From the NCBI RefSeq assembly GCF_900110485.1, contig NZ_FODY01000007.1:62001-126000 (forward strand): a stretch of DNA of 64,000 nucleotides, written 5' to 3'. The DNA is from Propionispora vibrioides (GTDB lineage Bacteria > Bacillota > Negativicutes > Propionisporales > Propionisporaceae). Both the position numbers and the translations under genes were made by a program. The notes under the pieces were generated by a model. It made no database searches and had not been told where the DNA came from. It was given only the letters and a program-made list of their open reading frames with translations. The number at the start of each line of letters is the position of its first letter. Within the stretch, counting starts at the first letter, position 1. Of the stretch, positions 1 to 10,525 are shown one piece after another.

Positions 1-2336
1 AGCGATTGCCGCACACTGTGCAGCCAGCCTGACAGGTGAAATACGAGCGGATTGTGGTAAACCTTCAGCGTATAGGTGGCGCTCGTGTCGTCTACGGTGA
101 AAACAATATCATTATAGGGCGTAGGCAAGCCCCAGGTATTCATAATGGGTTGGCCGTTTTTAAGAACGCTGATCCGGTAGGCGCTGTCCCGCAAATAGAG
201 CGGATATTTCAGCGTAACCGTATGCCTATGAGCCGCGTCGCTGGGTAACGTTTTTCCCAACAGTTGGACAGCATATTCGCTGACTCCGAAGGAATCACTT
301 AGCCGGGCGCCATAAACCGCCTGGAGGTTTGGGGTATAGTAGTCGATATAGGCGCGGACCAGTTCACTGGCCGTAGCAAACCGCAGAAGGCCCTTTTCGG
401 CGTAGGTCTGAGCCAAATAAGCCAAATGTTCGTCCAATGCCTGGAATTGTCCTCCCTCCAGACTTCTCCAGTCCCCATTGCCCAGCATGAACATGGCGTG
501 GGTAAAGCCGTCGATCAGGTGGATGCCCGGTTTGATCTGCCCGTCAGTCATAAAGGCCCTCATGCCTTGATCGGCTTTTTCGTTCATCACTGCCGCCGTA
601 TCGGTATCATAGGCAATCGACGGTTTGGGCGTAGGTCTGAACTCAACCAGCCCGATTTCTTTAAAGTCACCGGCCGGCCGGTTGATATCGTCGGCCTTGG
701 TAAAATAAATTTCCTGGCCGTAAGCGCCTGACGTACTGCCGCCCAGGTTGCCGTCGGCGTCGCTGGAACCCCAAAGTCCCACTTTCCGGTAGGCGTTAGT
801 GCTCATCTGTTCATCCGCATTGCCGTTGCCAATATCGAACGAACCGGCCCGGGTGGTAATGAGCTGTCCTTGCCCGGAATCGGCGCTAAGCTCTTCCATA
901 ATGCGCTGATAAGTATATAAAATACCGGCCCGGCTGCTGCCATCACTGAAATCGCCTTCGGTAACGACCGAATGAGCCCAGCCGTGATGCAGGTGATTGG
1001 CCCATAAACCATCCACCGCCGCATTATAGGATAATACATTGCCCGGCAGCTCGGGATCATAATCGCTATGCATGTGCAGGGCGTATTCATGACCGTGGCG
1101 GCTTTGTTCCGTCACCGACTGCCGGATAGCCAGAGTGGCTTGCTGCCACTTGCCGGTAGTCGACTGGCCGGCAGCCCATTCGGCGGCTTTAACCGCCGGC
1201 CAGGCTGTGTAATGGGTCCACTTGGCACCATGCTGTTCGGCAATGGCGTTCAGCCTTTCGGCTTTTTGCACCAACTGGACGGTAAATTCCTCCGGGTCCA
1301 GCCAGCCGTTTGCGTTGCCCCAGGCTTTGGCATAACCGGCCGAATCGATCGGCTCCAAATCCTCGGTCATAACATAATAGACTGTGCCCGGCCCGGGGTC
1401 ACGGACAGCCAGCTTGGCCAGATCGAAAGTCCGGTCCTCCACCGCCAGCCGTACCGGCCAGGGTTTTGTGAAATTGACCGTATCGGGGCGCTGTGCCTTA
1501 ATTGTCCAGGACAGGCCGCGCGTTTCGCCAGGCAGCAGTTCAGTAACCTCCTGTGCGGCCGCGCCGACCACCACATAGCCATAACCCTCGGGTTCCACAC
1601 AGCGCACCGTCAGTTTGTCAATCGGCTGCCGGCTGTGGTTGGTCAACCGGGCCTCTACAGTCAGCGTATCGCCTAGCACCGCAGCATAGGCGGGCTGCAC
1701 GGCGGACAGTTCCACGGCCTTCGCCGGCGCCAGACCGGCAGTCAGGCCCTTAATCAGCGCATGCTGCCCCTGGCCGACCTTGACGGTCAGCCGGTAACGG
1801 GCAGCCATAGCCGGTTTAAAGCCGGGAACGGCCGCGGTGAACAGTGCCTCCGGCTCGCGGGCCAGCGATTCCCAACGACCCTCATAATTATTCACATACC
1901 GCTTATCCTGCCATTGGCTGTTTTGCTGCTGCGGCGGCAACGCTCCGGTAAACACCGTTCCCAGCCGGGCAATTTCCCCGCCTGTGGCATCCAGAGCAGT
2001 TAATACCACCTGCCCCGTCCCCTGGGTGGATAAAAATTCTACGTCACCGCTGAAAAAGGCGGCTATATCGGCCGGCTCTTCCAGTTTGTATTCGATCGTC
2101 CCGGTGTTGCCGGCAGCCAGCTCCAGCCGTTGTTCCGGTGCCGTGCCAGCCGTCTGCAGTACCCGGGCGCTGTTCCCCTCCCCGGTTTCACTGATTCGCT
2201 CCGCCAGTTGCCACATCGCCGCCTGCTCCGGGGCGACAGGCGTCAGGGCGGTCTTACCGGCGGGAGCAGTTCCGTTCCCGCCACAGCCGGCAAAAAGCAG
2301 CGCTATGCACAGCGCTGCCAGTATATATCGTTTCAT
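1..2336 (-). CDS. Large secreted lipoprotein, 3' end outside the window
   Basis: An open frame of 778 codons runs leftward from an ATG at 2336 to the window edge without a stop, so the C-terminus is missing. The start follows an AAGGATGG ribosome site. The N-terminus is a lipoprotein signal with lipobox LLFAGC, Cys18, so the product should be lipid-anchored outside the cytoplasmic membrane. Residues of about 35-290 look like beta-rich extracellular domains. The middle, around residue 420, has HEYALHMHSDYDPE, then HLHHGWAHS, and later HLIDGFTHAMFMLGNGDWRS. Such His/Asp clusters recall polysaccharide deacetylase or glycosidase-type barrels, but I do not recognise a family with certainty. It is followed upstream by a family A repeat and then the Yip1/sppA genes. 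Function unknown; a carbohydrate-active surface lipoprotein is the best guess. Confidence 0.75.
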   Translation of the reverse strand, partial: MKRYILAALCIALLFAGCGGNGTAPAGKTALTPVAPEQAAMWQLAERISETGEGNSARVLQTAGTAPEQRLELAAGNTGTIEYKLEEPADIAAFFSGDVEFLSTQGTGQVVLTALDATGGEIARLGTVFTGALPPQQQNSQWQDKRYVNNYEGRWESLAREPEALFTAAVPGFKPAMAARYRLTVKVGQGQHALIKGLTAGLAPAKAVELSAVQPAYAAVLGDTLTVEARLTNHSRQPIDKLTVRCVEPEGYGYVVVGAAAQEVTELLPGETRGLSWTIKAQRPDTVNFTKPWPVRLAVEDRTFDLAKLAVRDPGPGTVYYVMTEDLEPIDSAGYAKAWGNANGWLDPEEFTVQLVQKAERLNAIAEQHGAKWTHYTAWPAVKAAEWAAGQSTTGKWQQATLAIRQSVTEQSRHGHEYALHMHSDYDPELPGNVLSYNAAVDGLWANHLHHGWAHSVVTEGDFSDGSSRAGILYTYQRIMEELSADSGQGQLITTRAGSFDIGNGNADEQMSTNAYRKVGLWGSSDADGNLGGSTSGAYGQEIYFTKADDINRPAGDFKEIGLVEFRPTPKPSIAYDTDTAAVMNEKADQGMRAFMTDGQIKPGIHLIDGFTHAMFMLGNGDWRSLEGGQFQALDEHLAYLAQTYAEKGLLRFATASELVRAYIDYYTPNLQAVYGARLSDSFGVSEYAVQLLGKTLPSDAAHRHTVTLKYPLYLRDSAYRISVLKNGQPIMNTWGLPTPYNDIVFTVDDTSATYTLKVYHNPLVFHLSGWLHSVRQS

Positions 2337-2359
2337 ATCAACATCCATCCTTATTCGCC

Positions 2360-2523
2360 AGGGAACCGCCGATCTAGTGAGCCTGTCGGTATGACAGGGG
2401 ATTTTTTCGTCTAACAAGAAAGAAAAACCTAGAGGACAGTTGGGCTATTGCAAAGTTTTTTTAACCCAGTTAGACGGAAAAAGCCCCATCAGGACGGCAG
2501 TGCGAATAAATCAATGGTTCCTA
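2360..2523 (+). repeat. Family A palindromic repeat, copy A1 (degenerate)
   Basis: Ends are GGAACCGCCGAT on the left and ATCAATGGTTCC on the right, an imperfect inverted repeat. The inside keeps the family module order: a T-run after the left arm, a decayed version of the GGAATAGCGGCCCC core, and GACGGAAAAAGCCCCATCAG near the right arm. It fills the gap between the lipoprotein start and the Yip1 gene stop; its right end is 4 bp from that stop codon. Confidence 0.7.
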
Positions 2524-2526
2524 AGG

Positions 2527-3108
2527 TTACAGATTAGGCGGCCAGGGTATGACGGCACTGGCCAATAAGATCATAATAATGAACATACCCGCTACTCCTG
2601 CCAGCAGAGGTGTCAGGAGGATGAGCACTGCCTTGGCGCCGGAAACCTGATAAGTCCCCTTAATGGCGTAAACATCCAGCCACAGACTCCAGACAAGGAT
2701 GACCAAAAAAGACCCTGTCACTAAAAAGGCACTGATACCCGGCGGCATCAGAGACGACAACACCCATAGCGGTACTAAGAGCACCCGGGGAAAATGGGCA
2801 AAACCCAGCGCGGCCAACAGGCCCAGCGCGGTGCCCCGGCCACCGAACAATTCGGCAATCAGGTGCCAGACAGCCGTTCCCAACAGCCAAAACAAAAGAC
2901 TGCCAAACAGCTCCAGCACCAGCATGACCCCGGGCGCCTGCGGCAGGCCGCTGGCTTTGACACCGAAGTATACCGCCCACATGGGAATGATCACACTGAT
3001 CAAAAAGATGACTAACGCCTGCCCGATCGGTCGCCGCTCCGCAATTTTTTGCAAGGCTGCACGGGGATGAAACAGCACATCGTATACTTGCTCAAATATC
3101 GTATCCAT
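2527..3108 (-). CDS. Yip1-family integral membrane protein
   Basis: A 193-residue, strongly hydrophobic protein with about five predicted membrane segments after a short cytoplasmic start (MDTIFEQVYDVLFHPRAAL). The pattern of an amphipathic N-terminus with a PRAAL-type motif followed by five helices matches bacterial Yip1-domain proteins of unknown role. I chose the ATG that overlaps the sppA stop (TAATG) because AGGTGG lies 5 nt ahead; an upstream ATG would lengthen it by five residues. The overlap implies translational coupling with sppA. Nothing here indicates a substrate. Confidence 0.75.
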   Translation of the reverse strand: MDTIFEQVYDVLFHPRAALQKIAERRPIGQALVIFLISVIIPMWAVYFGVKASGLPQAPGVMLVLELFGSLLFWLLGTAVWHLIAELFGGRGTALGLLAALGFAHFPRVLLVPLWVLSSLMPPGISAFLVTGSFLVILVWSLWLDVYAIKGTYQVSGAKAVLILLTPLLAGVAGMFIIMILLASAVIPWPPNL

Positions 3109-4046
3109 TATTCCACCTGCCATTTTTCCGGCAAGGCCATCGGCGCCACTACCGGCAAATCATTTTTCAATTGATGGAACAAAAGCTGCCTGAGATCCAC
3201 GCTTTCACTGGCGCCCATCAGCATGGACCAAGGTGACATTTTGCCGTATTCCTTGATTTCCGGCTTGCCCTTGATACCGGCCAGTTGTGCCGTTCCCTCC
3301 AGGGCATCGTACATATTGCCCAGTTCATCCACCAGTCCCAGCTCCTTGGCCTGATTGCCCGTGTAAATGCGGCCGTCAGCCAGCTGTCTGACTTTGGCCG
3401 GATCCATTTTCCGTCCCTCAGCCACGATGGTGACAAACTGGTTATACATATCGTCCACCATGGTCTGCACAATAGCCCGCTCTTCCTCTGTCATCGGCCG
3501 GTCCGGGGACAGGATATCCTTATGGGGTCCGCTCTTGATTTTCTCCTCGCGGATCCCGATTTTCTTATATAATTCCTCCCAGTTGGCATACGGCATATAG
3601 ACACCGATGCTGCCGGTCAGCGTCGCCGGATTGGCATAGATTTTGTCGGTGCAGGCCGCCAGCCAGTAGCCGCCTGAGGCCGCCATATCGCCCATGGAGG
3701 TTACAACGATTTTCCCGGCAGCCCGGACCTTTTTGATTTCCTCGCCCACTTCCTGCGAAGCCGGCGCACTGCCACCGGGACTGTTGATGCGCAGAAGAAT
3801 GGCGCGGACCGAGCTGTCGTCACGGGCCTGATGCAACTGCTTGATCAGGTTGTCGGTACCGCCATAATCGGAAAGCAGCGACGCCTGACCGCGGCCTCCC
3901 ATAATGACACCATCTACATAAATAACAGCAATTTTAGGTTTTTCCTGCCCCGCCGATTTGGTAAGCCTGGGGAATACAAACGCGGCGGCCAGCAGCGATA
4001 CGGCCACAATGCCTACAATCACAAGAACTACCGTTTTTTTATACAT
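3108..4046 (-). CDS. sppA: Signal peptide peptidase SppA, short (36K) type
   Basis: A 312-residue membrane-anchored serine protease that degrades cleaved signal peptides in the cytoplasmic membrane. Residues 4-27 form the single N-terminal membrane anchor. The S49 peptidase core follows: RINSPGGSA at about 87-94, the catalytic Ser124 in MAASGGYW, and the candidate general base Lys176 in IKSGPHKD, 52 residues later as in Bacillus SppA. Length fits the single-domain Firmicute form rather than the tandem E. coli form. Its gene is followed directly by the Yip1 gene with a stop-start overlap. The upstream leader is a family B repeat, and pyrG further upstream has its own terminator, so the sppA promoter must lie in or beside that repeat, unless pyrG transcripts read through. 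Confidence 0.93.
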   Translation of the reverse strand: MYKKTVVLVIVGIVAVSLLAAAFVFPRLTKSAGQEKPKIAVIYVDGVIMGGRGQASLLSDYGGTDNLIKQLHQARDDSSVRAILLRINSPGGSAPASQEVGEEIKKVRAAGKIVVTSMGDMAASGGYWLAACTDKIYANPATLTGSIGVYMPYANWEELYKKIGIREEKIKSGPHKDILSPDRPMTEEERAIVQTMVDDMYNQFVTIVAEGRKMDPAKVRQLADGRIYTGNQAKELGLVDELGNMYDALEGTAQLAGIKGKPEIKEYGKMSPWSMLMGASESVDLRQLLFHQLKNDLPVVAPMALPEKWQVE

Positions 4047-4063
4047 GGTCTACCTCCTTTTGA

Positions 4064-4231
4064 CTAGGGCGTGTTTGCAAACTAATGAAATGATTCATGG
4101 CGAGTGATTTTTGCGCCAGACGAACTGAAATTTTGCAGGAATAGTGGCCCCTATTTCAAAAAATTTTAGTGAAGTATGGCACAAAAATCGCCGTCAGGGA
4201 GCGTTTCAGTTAGTTTGCAAACACACCCTAG
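4064..4231 (+). repeat. Family B palindromic repeat, copy B1
   Basis: The 168 bp element has near-perfect terminal inverted repeats: CTAGGGCGTGTTTGCAAACT on the left and its complement with one change (GTGTG side) on the right, each bounded by CTAG. The inside holds GCAGGAATAGTGGCCCCTAT, the same core as family A. It lies immediately upstream of the sppA ribosome site. Confidence 0.85.
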
Positions 4232-4240
4232 TATGTATAC

Positions 4241-4271
4241 AAAAGAAACTGCCGGTACTCCGACAGTTTCC
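4241..4271 (-). terminator. Rho-independent terminator after pyrG
   Basis: On the minus strand GAAACTG and CAGTTTC form a stem around a 12-nt loop and are followed by TTTTG. It starts seven bases beyond the pyrG stop codon. Confidence 0.7.
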
Positions 4272-4277
4272 TATTCA

Positions 4278-5915
<1,638 letters not shown>

Positions 5916-6069
5916 TCAGTATACCCTCGATGCCAAGCTTTTAACATGAATAAGAGCGTGTTAAAAAACACGCAATGCTGTCATTGGAGAACTTATTTCT
6001 TATCCATTTCACTAAAGCTGATTTTAATCACGCTGATAATTTTATACTTGCCTGGTGAGCAGTGTCAAG

Positions 6070-6423
6070 TCATTCCTTGTCGCTTTCGATAGATTGTTCG
6101 GCATATTCCTGCTGAATCCCTTCAAATAGTTTGGCCCGCCGGTTATTTACCGCCGGCGCCGTCTCGGTTTCCTCCGAGACAGCCGCACGGGAAACCGCCC
6201 GCGGCGACCATTCAGCGAGTCCCCACATACCTTTTCCCATATGCACAAACCGGCTATCCATATTAATCTGCGTATGGACCTCGGCGATGGCATGGGCTGA
6301 TGCTTTGTTCACACCCGCCTTCGCCTCCAGCGATTTGGTAATAAGTTCTTTAAAATACATGGGTTGATGCTGCTGCTGCAGAATTTCATATACAATATCA
6401 ATATCGGAATTGCGATTCGTCAT
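6070..6423 (-). CDS. rpoE: DNA-directed RNA polymerase delta subunit
   Basis: A 117-residue protein matching the Firmicute RNA polymerase delta factor. Residues 5-85 form the HARE-type winged-helix domain, with YEILQQQHQPMYFKELI and the closing GMWGLAEW motif. The tail ends in the acidic stretch EQSIESDKE; it is shorter than the long acidic tail of Bacillus delta. Delta raises transcriptional specificity and helps recycle polymerase. The start at MTNRNS has GGAGGG seven bases upstream. It lies between argS and pyrG, the usual neighbourhood of this gene. Confidence 0.9.
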   Translation of the reverse strand: MTNRNSDIDIVYEILQQQHQPMYFKELITKSLEAKAGVNKASAHAIAEVHTQINMDSRFVHMGKGMWGLAEWSPRAVSRAAVSEETETAPAVNNRRAKLFEGIQQEYAEQSIESDKE

Positions 6424-6481
6424 AGTTATTCCCTCCGGCCTAAATCTCATGATGTTTCAAAAGGTTCAAGCTGGTCTCTTA

Positions 6482-6635
6482 TACTATTATCCCGTTGAAA
6501 ATGTGATAAAATTTGTGAGGATTTTTGTTCACTGCAAGGCGGAGAACGCCGGCGGGCTGATGCCCGTCAAGGACGACAACGCAGCGGTGGCAAAAAAGAC
6601 CGCAAAGCTATCATGGTTTTGGTAGGATGATAGTA
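6482..6635 (+). repeat. Family C palindromic repeat, copy C9 (degenerate)
   Basis: Ends are ACTATTATCC and the imperfect complement GGATGATAGT. The core reads CAAGGCGGAGAACGCC, then a small palindrome with GGGCTGATGCCC, then GGACGACAACGCAGC, the family C order. It occupies most of the rpoE-argS gap. Confidence 0.65.
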
Positions 6636-6698
6636 TTACCCTTTTCCACCTCTTTTTTCGTGCTATAATTCACCAAAAAACAGTAAATTCCTCTTTTT

Positions 6699-8369
6699 TT
6701 ACATTTTTTCCGGGGCGTCTACGCCTAAAATAGCCAACCCATGGCGAAGCGTATGCTGCACTGCCGTAACCAGCGCGATACGTGAGCGCTGCAGTTCCTG
6801 ATCCACCCCGATGATGCGGCACTGATTATAAAAGGTATGAAACAGCCCGGCCAGTTCATGGACATAGCGGGCAACCCGGTGAACAGCCCGCTCCTTAGCG
6901 GCATTGGAAATTTCCTCCGGATAATCGCCCAGCTTCTTGATCAGATCAATTTCGGCGGCTTCCTCCAGCCGTTCCAACCGGCAGGCCGCCACATCGCCGA
7001 CGGAAATGCCGGCCTCCTGAACCTGACGGAAAATGCTGCAAATCCGGGCGTGAGCGTATTGAATATAATAGACAGGATTTTCATTGGAACGGGATTTGGC
7101 CAAATCGAGGTCAAAATCGAGCTGGCTGTCGATGGAACGCATAATGAAGAAAAACCGCGCCGCATCCCGGCCGACTTCTTCCATCAATTCAGTCAGCGTA
7201 ACCCCCTGACCGGTACGCTTGGACATCTTGACCAGCTCGCCGTTTTGATACAGGCTGACCATTTGGAGAATAAGCACTTCCAAACAGTCCGGATCATAAC
7301 CCAAGGCGGCGATAGCGGCCCGTACCCGCGGTATGTAGCCGTGATGGTCGGCACCCCAGATATTGATAAGCTTGTCAAAGCCCCGCTCCAGCTTGTTACG
7401 GTGATAGGCGATATCAGCCGCCAGATAGGTGGGCACGCCGTTGTCCCGGATAACCACCCGGTCTTTGTCGTCGCCACTCGCCGTAGAACGCAGCCAGAGC
7501 GCACCGTCCTGTTCATACATATGCCCCTTTTCTTTAAAAATGCGGCATACCTCAGCAATGGACCGGGCTTCGTGCAGCGTCCGTTCACTGAACCAGACAT
7601 CGAAGGTAACATTAAACGCGGCCAGGTCTTCCTTCAGGGCCGCCAGTTTCTCCGACAAGGCCAGTTCCTTAAATACGGTCAGCCGTTCCGCTTCGGTCAT
7701 ATTCAGGTAGCGGTCACCCTCGCGGTTAATAATCCGCTGCGCCGTGTCGATGATATCATGGCCGTGATAGCCGTCCTCGGGAAAGGCCGCCGTTTGTCCC
7801 AGCAGTTCCAGATAGCGGGCATTGACGGAAGCGGCCAAATTGTCAATCTGATTGCCGGCATCGTTAATATAAAACTCGCTTTGCACCTCATAACCGGCGG
7901 CCCGCAGCAGGTTGACCAGCGTACTGCCGACAGCAGCTCCCCGGCCATGGCCCACATGGAGCGGACCGGTCGGATTGGCGCTGACGAATTCCACCTGGAC
8001 TTTTTGGCCCTGACCGGCCGTTGTATTACCATAGGCGCTACCCTGCCGCAAAATACCCTGCAGCATCTCATAAAGCCAGTCGGCTTTCAGATAAAAATTA
8101 ATAAAGCCCGGACCGGCAATCTCCGCCCGTTCCAGCCAAGTCCCCCGTAAATGGGCCACAATGGCCTCCGCAATTTTCCGCGGATTGGCTTTGGCCACCC
8201 GGGCAGCCTGCATCGCAAAATTGGTCGCATAATCGCCAAATTCCTTCTGCGGCGGCACTTCCAGCACAACGGCCGGCAAATCCTCCATAGCAAGGGTAAG
8301 CAAACCTTCGCTTACGGCCTGGTGAACGGCCTCCCTGATGGCCTCCTGCAGTACAATTTTCATATCCAT
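6699..8369 (-). CDS. argS: Arginyl-tRNA synthetase
   Basis: A 556-residue class Ia synthetase that charges tRNA-Arg. The N-terminal Arg-tRNA-specific domain occupies about residues 1-90 (EFGDYATNFAMQAARVAK). The catalytic HIGH-type motif is HVGH at 138-141 in SANPTGPLHVGHGRGAAVGS. The signature loop is KMSKR in LVKMSKRTGQGVTL near residue 360. The C-terminal DALR anticodon-binding domain ends near VQHTLRHGLAILGVDAPEKM. The ATG follows GGAGG. The DUF1934 gene ends only six bases upstream, so both are likely co-transcribed. Confidence 0.97.
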   Translation of the reverse strand: MDMKIVLQEAIREAVHQAVSEGLLTLAMEDLPAVVLEVPPQKEFGDYATNFAMQAARVAKANPRKIAEAIVAHLRGTWLERAEIAGPGFINFYLKADWLYEMLQGILRQGSAYGNTTAGQGQKVQVEFVSANPTGPLHVGHGRGAAVGSTLVNLLRAAGYEVQSEFYINDAGNQIDNLAASVNARYLELLGQTAAFPEDGYHGHDIIDTAQRIINREGDRYLNMTEAERLTVFKELALSEKLAALKEDLAAFNVTFDVWFSERTLHEARSIAEVCRIFKEKGHMYEQDGALWLRSTASGDDKDRVVIRDNGVPTYLAADIAYHRNKLERGFDKLINIWGADHHGYIPRVRAAIAALGYDPDCLEVLILQMVSLYQNGELVKMSKRTGQGVTLTELMEEVGRDAARFFFIMRSIDSQLDFDLDLAKSRSNENPVYYIQYAHARICSIFRQVQEAGISVGDVAACRLERLEEAAEIDLIKKLGDYPEEISNAAKERAVHRVARYVHELAGLFHTFYNQCRIIGVDQELQRSRIALVTAVQHTLRHGLAILGVDAPEKM

Positions 8370-8375
8370 GTAAAC

Positions 8376-8816
8376 CTAATCCTCCCGTAAGGTAATCGAC
8401 AAAGTATTGGCGCTTTGCCAATCCCCTGCTATTTCCAGTTCATATTCAATGTAAATCGCCGGCAATTCCTGGGCGCCGGCAGTTCCCGAAATATGTAGAA
8501 CGCCGGTGACGACCGCCATGTCCAGATTGCCGAACGGCGTGGTGTAAAGGCTCTGCGTCTTTTGCCCCGGACGAAACACCTGCTTTTGTTCCACCTTGCC
8601 CATACGAAGCAGCGTCACTTCATCAGGCCGTACCTTGATCACCGTAGTCGTTCCTTCCAGGCCGGAAAGCTCCGTCTCCCGGTACTTGATATAACCCACA
8701 CCGTTTTTTCGCACATAATCCCCGGTGCCGACAAGCTCGATGCGGTTTTCCTCCCCCTGAGCGTCCCGCTGCAACCCCGTTACGGTTACGACCACCTGTT
8801 TTGTCCGTTCTGCCAT
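8376..8816 (-). CDS. DUF1934 (YwiB-like) small beta-barrel protein
   Basis: A 146-residue protein of the DUF1934 family, lipocalin-like in fold, of unknown role. It starts with KQVVVTVTGLQRDAQGEEN and keeps the alternating beta pattern with GVGYIKYRETE, VLLRMGKVEQKQVF and the closing YEYELEIAGDWQSAN-type strand (here IEYELEIAGDWQ). The homolog YwiB sits next to argS in Bacillus subtilis, the same linkage as here. GAGGTAAC precedes the ATG. No catalytic residues are evident. Confidence 0.85.
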   Translation of the reverse strand: MAERTKQVVVTVTGLQRDAQGEENRIELVGTGDYVRKNGVGYIKYRETELSGLEGTTTVIKVRPDEVTLLRMGKVEQKQVFRPGQKTQSLYTTPFGNLDMAVVTGVLHISGTAGAQELPAIYIEYELEIAGDWQSANTLSITLRED

Positions 8817-8921
8817 AAGTTACCTCTTTTTGCAAATCTCCGCATTTTCCGAACCAAACCTACATCGGCTTACACATGAATCTATTATAGCGTAATCCAT
8901 GGCAATTGCCAATTTTGTTAT

Positions 8922-8970
8922 AAAAAAAATAACGGAATTCCGGTCCGCCAAATAGCGGCCTTCCGTCCGT
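8922..8970 (-). terminator. Terminator after spoIID
   Basis: On the minus strand a GC-rich stem (ACGGAAGGCCGC pairing with GGCGGACCGGAATTCCGT, with bulges) is followed by TTATTTTTTTTATAAC. It separates spoIID from the DUF1934-argS pair. Confidence 0.65.
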
Positions 8971-8986
8971 CAAGGGTTCTCTGGTA

Positions 8987-10018
8987 TTAATGCCACAAGG
9001 TCTCAATATGGGCGCCTACGTAATAATACTTAAGAATGTCGGCGGCCTTCCAGCCCTGCTGAACATAGGTATAGGCACCCCACTGGCACAGGCCAACGCC
9101 GTTGCCCCAACCGTTCCCCTGAAACACAAAATTTTTCCCGTCATACGCCATGTCCGTAATTAACGTCGATTTCAGACGGTCATATCCGACTTGTTTGCGA
9201 AAATCCGCTCCGTACATCTTAACATTGCCGGCCCCGATATATAGGATACGGCCGGAGGGACCCCGTTCCAGAATTTTAATATCCGCCGGATTGCCCTGAT
9301 AGCCTAAAATCCTTGCTACCTCGGCAGCCGGAATTTTCACGGTCCATACCTGCTGCTCAGGCGGTGCGTTCCAGAAGCAATTGTCCCGGACAGGTTGAAA
9401 GTAAGGCGTCGGCACCGGAATTTCCACCGGGAAGCTTTCCTCCTTAGTTGCGGCAATTTGCCCGTTGCAGGCACTGTAGATGGCATATACCAGGCTGTCG
9501 CCGTACATCAGCACCTGGCCGCGAGTCAGGCGCACCGCTTCCCGCACGGTATCATTGACCCGCTCCCGGGAGTAAGCTTGCAGCTCTTCCTTGGCCGTAC
9601 TGACATCGGCGTTATGCAGTTTTTTAATCGTCCCAGCCTCTATTGCGTTGACTGTCAGTGTGCGGGAAGTAATTGCCTGGACCATCAGGGCTTCCAGTGG
9701 CCAGCTAGGTTCCATCTCTTTGGCGATCACACCCTCCAGATAGGTTTCCAGCGGCATAGTTTCAATCGTTTGCTTATCGGCCATCCAAACCCGCACAACC
9801 GGCTCGCGCTGATATTTTTGTACATTAAAGTGATTTGCCCCCGGCACCAGGGTCACCGCCAGCGGGTCTCGCTGCAGCGGGGTAAATTCATGCTCCGTCG
9901 GCGCCGAAGGCTGCCGTTCCAGCGGCTTGGCAGCCGGCGGCCGCAAAAAAAGAGCGGTGGCCGCCGTGACAAGGACTACGGCCAGAAGGGCTGTGTAAAA
10001 TGCTTGGTTGTTTCTCAT
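8987..10018 (-). CDS. spoIID: Stage II sporulation protein D, peptidoglycan lytic transglycosylase
   Basis: A 343-residue SpoIID/LytB protein. In sporulating cells SpoIID is membrane-anchored in the mother cell and cleaves glycan strands to drive engulfment, working with SpoIIM and SpoIIP. Residues 8-25 are the single membrane anchor. The SpoIID domain contains LETYLEGVIAKEMEPSW with the likely catalytic Glu101, then LEALMVQAITSRT, the conserved SACNGQ and the C-terminal GNGWGNGVGLCQWGAY motif. Length agrees with Firmicute SpoIID. A family C repeat lies directly upstream of the ribosome site (GAGGTGG), so the promoter is within or beyond it. It is strong evidence that the organism makes endospores. 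Confidence 0.93.
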   Translation of the reverse strand: MRNNQAFYTALLAVVLVTAATALFLRPPAAKPLERQPSAPTEHEFTPLQRDPLAVTLVPGANHFNVQKYQREPVVRVWMADKQTIETMPLETYLEGVIAKEMEPSWPLEALMVQAITSRTLTVNAIEAGTIKKLHNADVSTAKEELQAYSRERVNDTVREAVRLTRGQVLMYGDSLVYAIYSACNGQIAATKEESFPVEIPVPTPYFQPVRDNCFWNAPPEQQVWTVKIPAAEVARILGYQGNPADIKILERGPSGRILYIGAGNVKMYGADFRKQVGYDRLKSTLITDMAYDGKNFVFQGNGWGNGVGLCQWGAYTYVQQGWKAADILKYYYVGAHIETLWH

Positions 10019-10035
10019 GTTTCCACCTCACCACA

Positions 10036-10197
10036 AGTGCTGGACCAGCCTTGAACGCAGAAAATGCTGACGGTCAAAATGTTGCCATCCGGCTTGTCGT
10101 CAGTCGGCATACTAACGGTATGCCTCCTTCCTTCGTCTTGGCTGGCAAAATTTTGCCTCGCCATCCTCTTTCCGTTTCAAAGCTGGTCCAGCACTAG
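10036..10197 (-). repeat. Family C palindromic repeat, copy C1
   Basis: Terminal inverted repeats AGTGCTGGACCAGCCTTGAA and, on the complement of the right end, the same 20 bases with one change. The core contains the perfect small palindrome GGCATAC-TAAC-GTATGCC-type (GGCATACTAACGGTATGCC), flanked by the GTCGTC and CCTTCCTTCGTC modules of the family. It forms the leader region of spoIID. Confidence 0.9.
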
Positions 10198-10305
10198 TAT
10201 ATCCGCTTCCCTCCGCTTCATGCGCTGCCAGGCAGGGCGGAAAAATCTTTGCAACCTTATCCTATTTTTTGTGACGCAAAATACTGGCTGGCACCTGTCA
10301 TAGTT

Positions 10306-10417
10306 TTGTCATATTTCCATGATATTCTAAATACATCAACCGGCGGACGGCTTTTCCGCTGAGCTAAGCAGGGATACCGTCCCGCCGTTTCCATAGATTG
10401 CCGGCTTTGCCGGCAAT
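10306..10417 (+). promoter_or_regulatory. Candidate promoter and structured 5' leader of the outer-membrane protein gene
   Basis: TTGTCA at 10306 and TAAATA at 10328, 16 bp apart, resemble a sigma-A promoter. The transcript would then carry a long GC hairpin (CGGCGGACGG with CCGTCCCGCCG, about 10338-10391), a perfect hairpin ATTGCCGGC-TTT-GCCGGCAAT (10396-10416), and the deleted A5 repeat before the start codon. No known riboswitch was recognised. Confidence 0.35.
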
Positions 10418-10424
10418 AGATAAA

Positions 10425-10506
10425 GGAACCACTGATTGATTCGCTCTGCGTACCCTGACAGATCTTTTCCGCCAGGCCAACAGGCACATTTCATCAGCGA
10501 TTCCTA
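10425..10506 (-). repeat. Family A repeat, internally deleted copy A5
   Basis: Ends GGAACCACTGATTGATTCGC and the complement of CATTTCATCAGCGATTCC match the two family A termini. Read on the minus strand, the left arm through CTGGC joins directly to GGAAAAGATCTGTCAGG, so the GGAATAG core is missing. The result is an 80 bp hairpin 20 bp ahead of the outer-membrane protein start. Confidence 0.8.
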
Positions 10507-10525
10507 AGACTAAGGAGGAGTTACT

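Noticed and set aside
5956-5973. Palindrome GCGTGTTAAAAAACACGC as the rpoE terminator
   Set aside because: The stem is only seven bp and no T-run follows on the minus strand, so it was not called.
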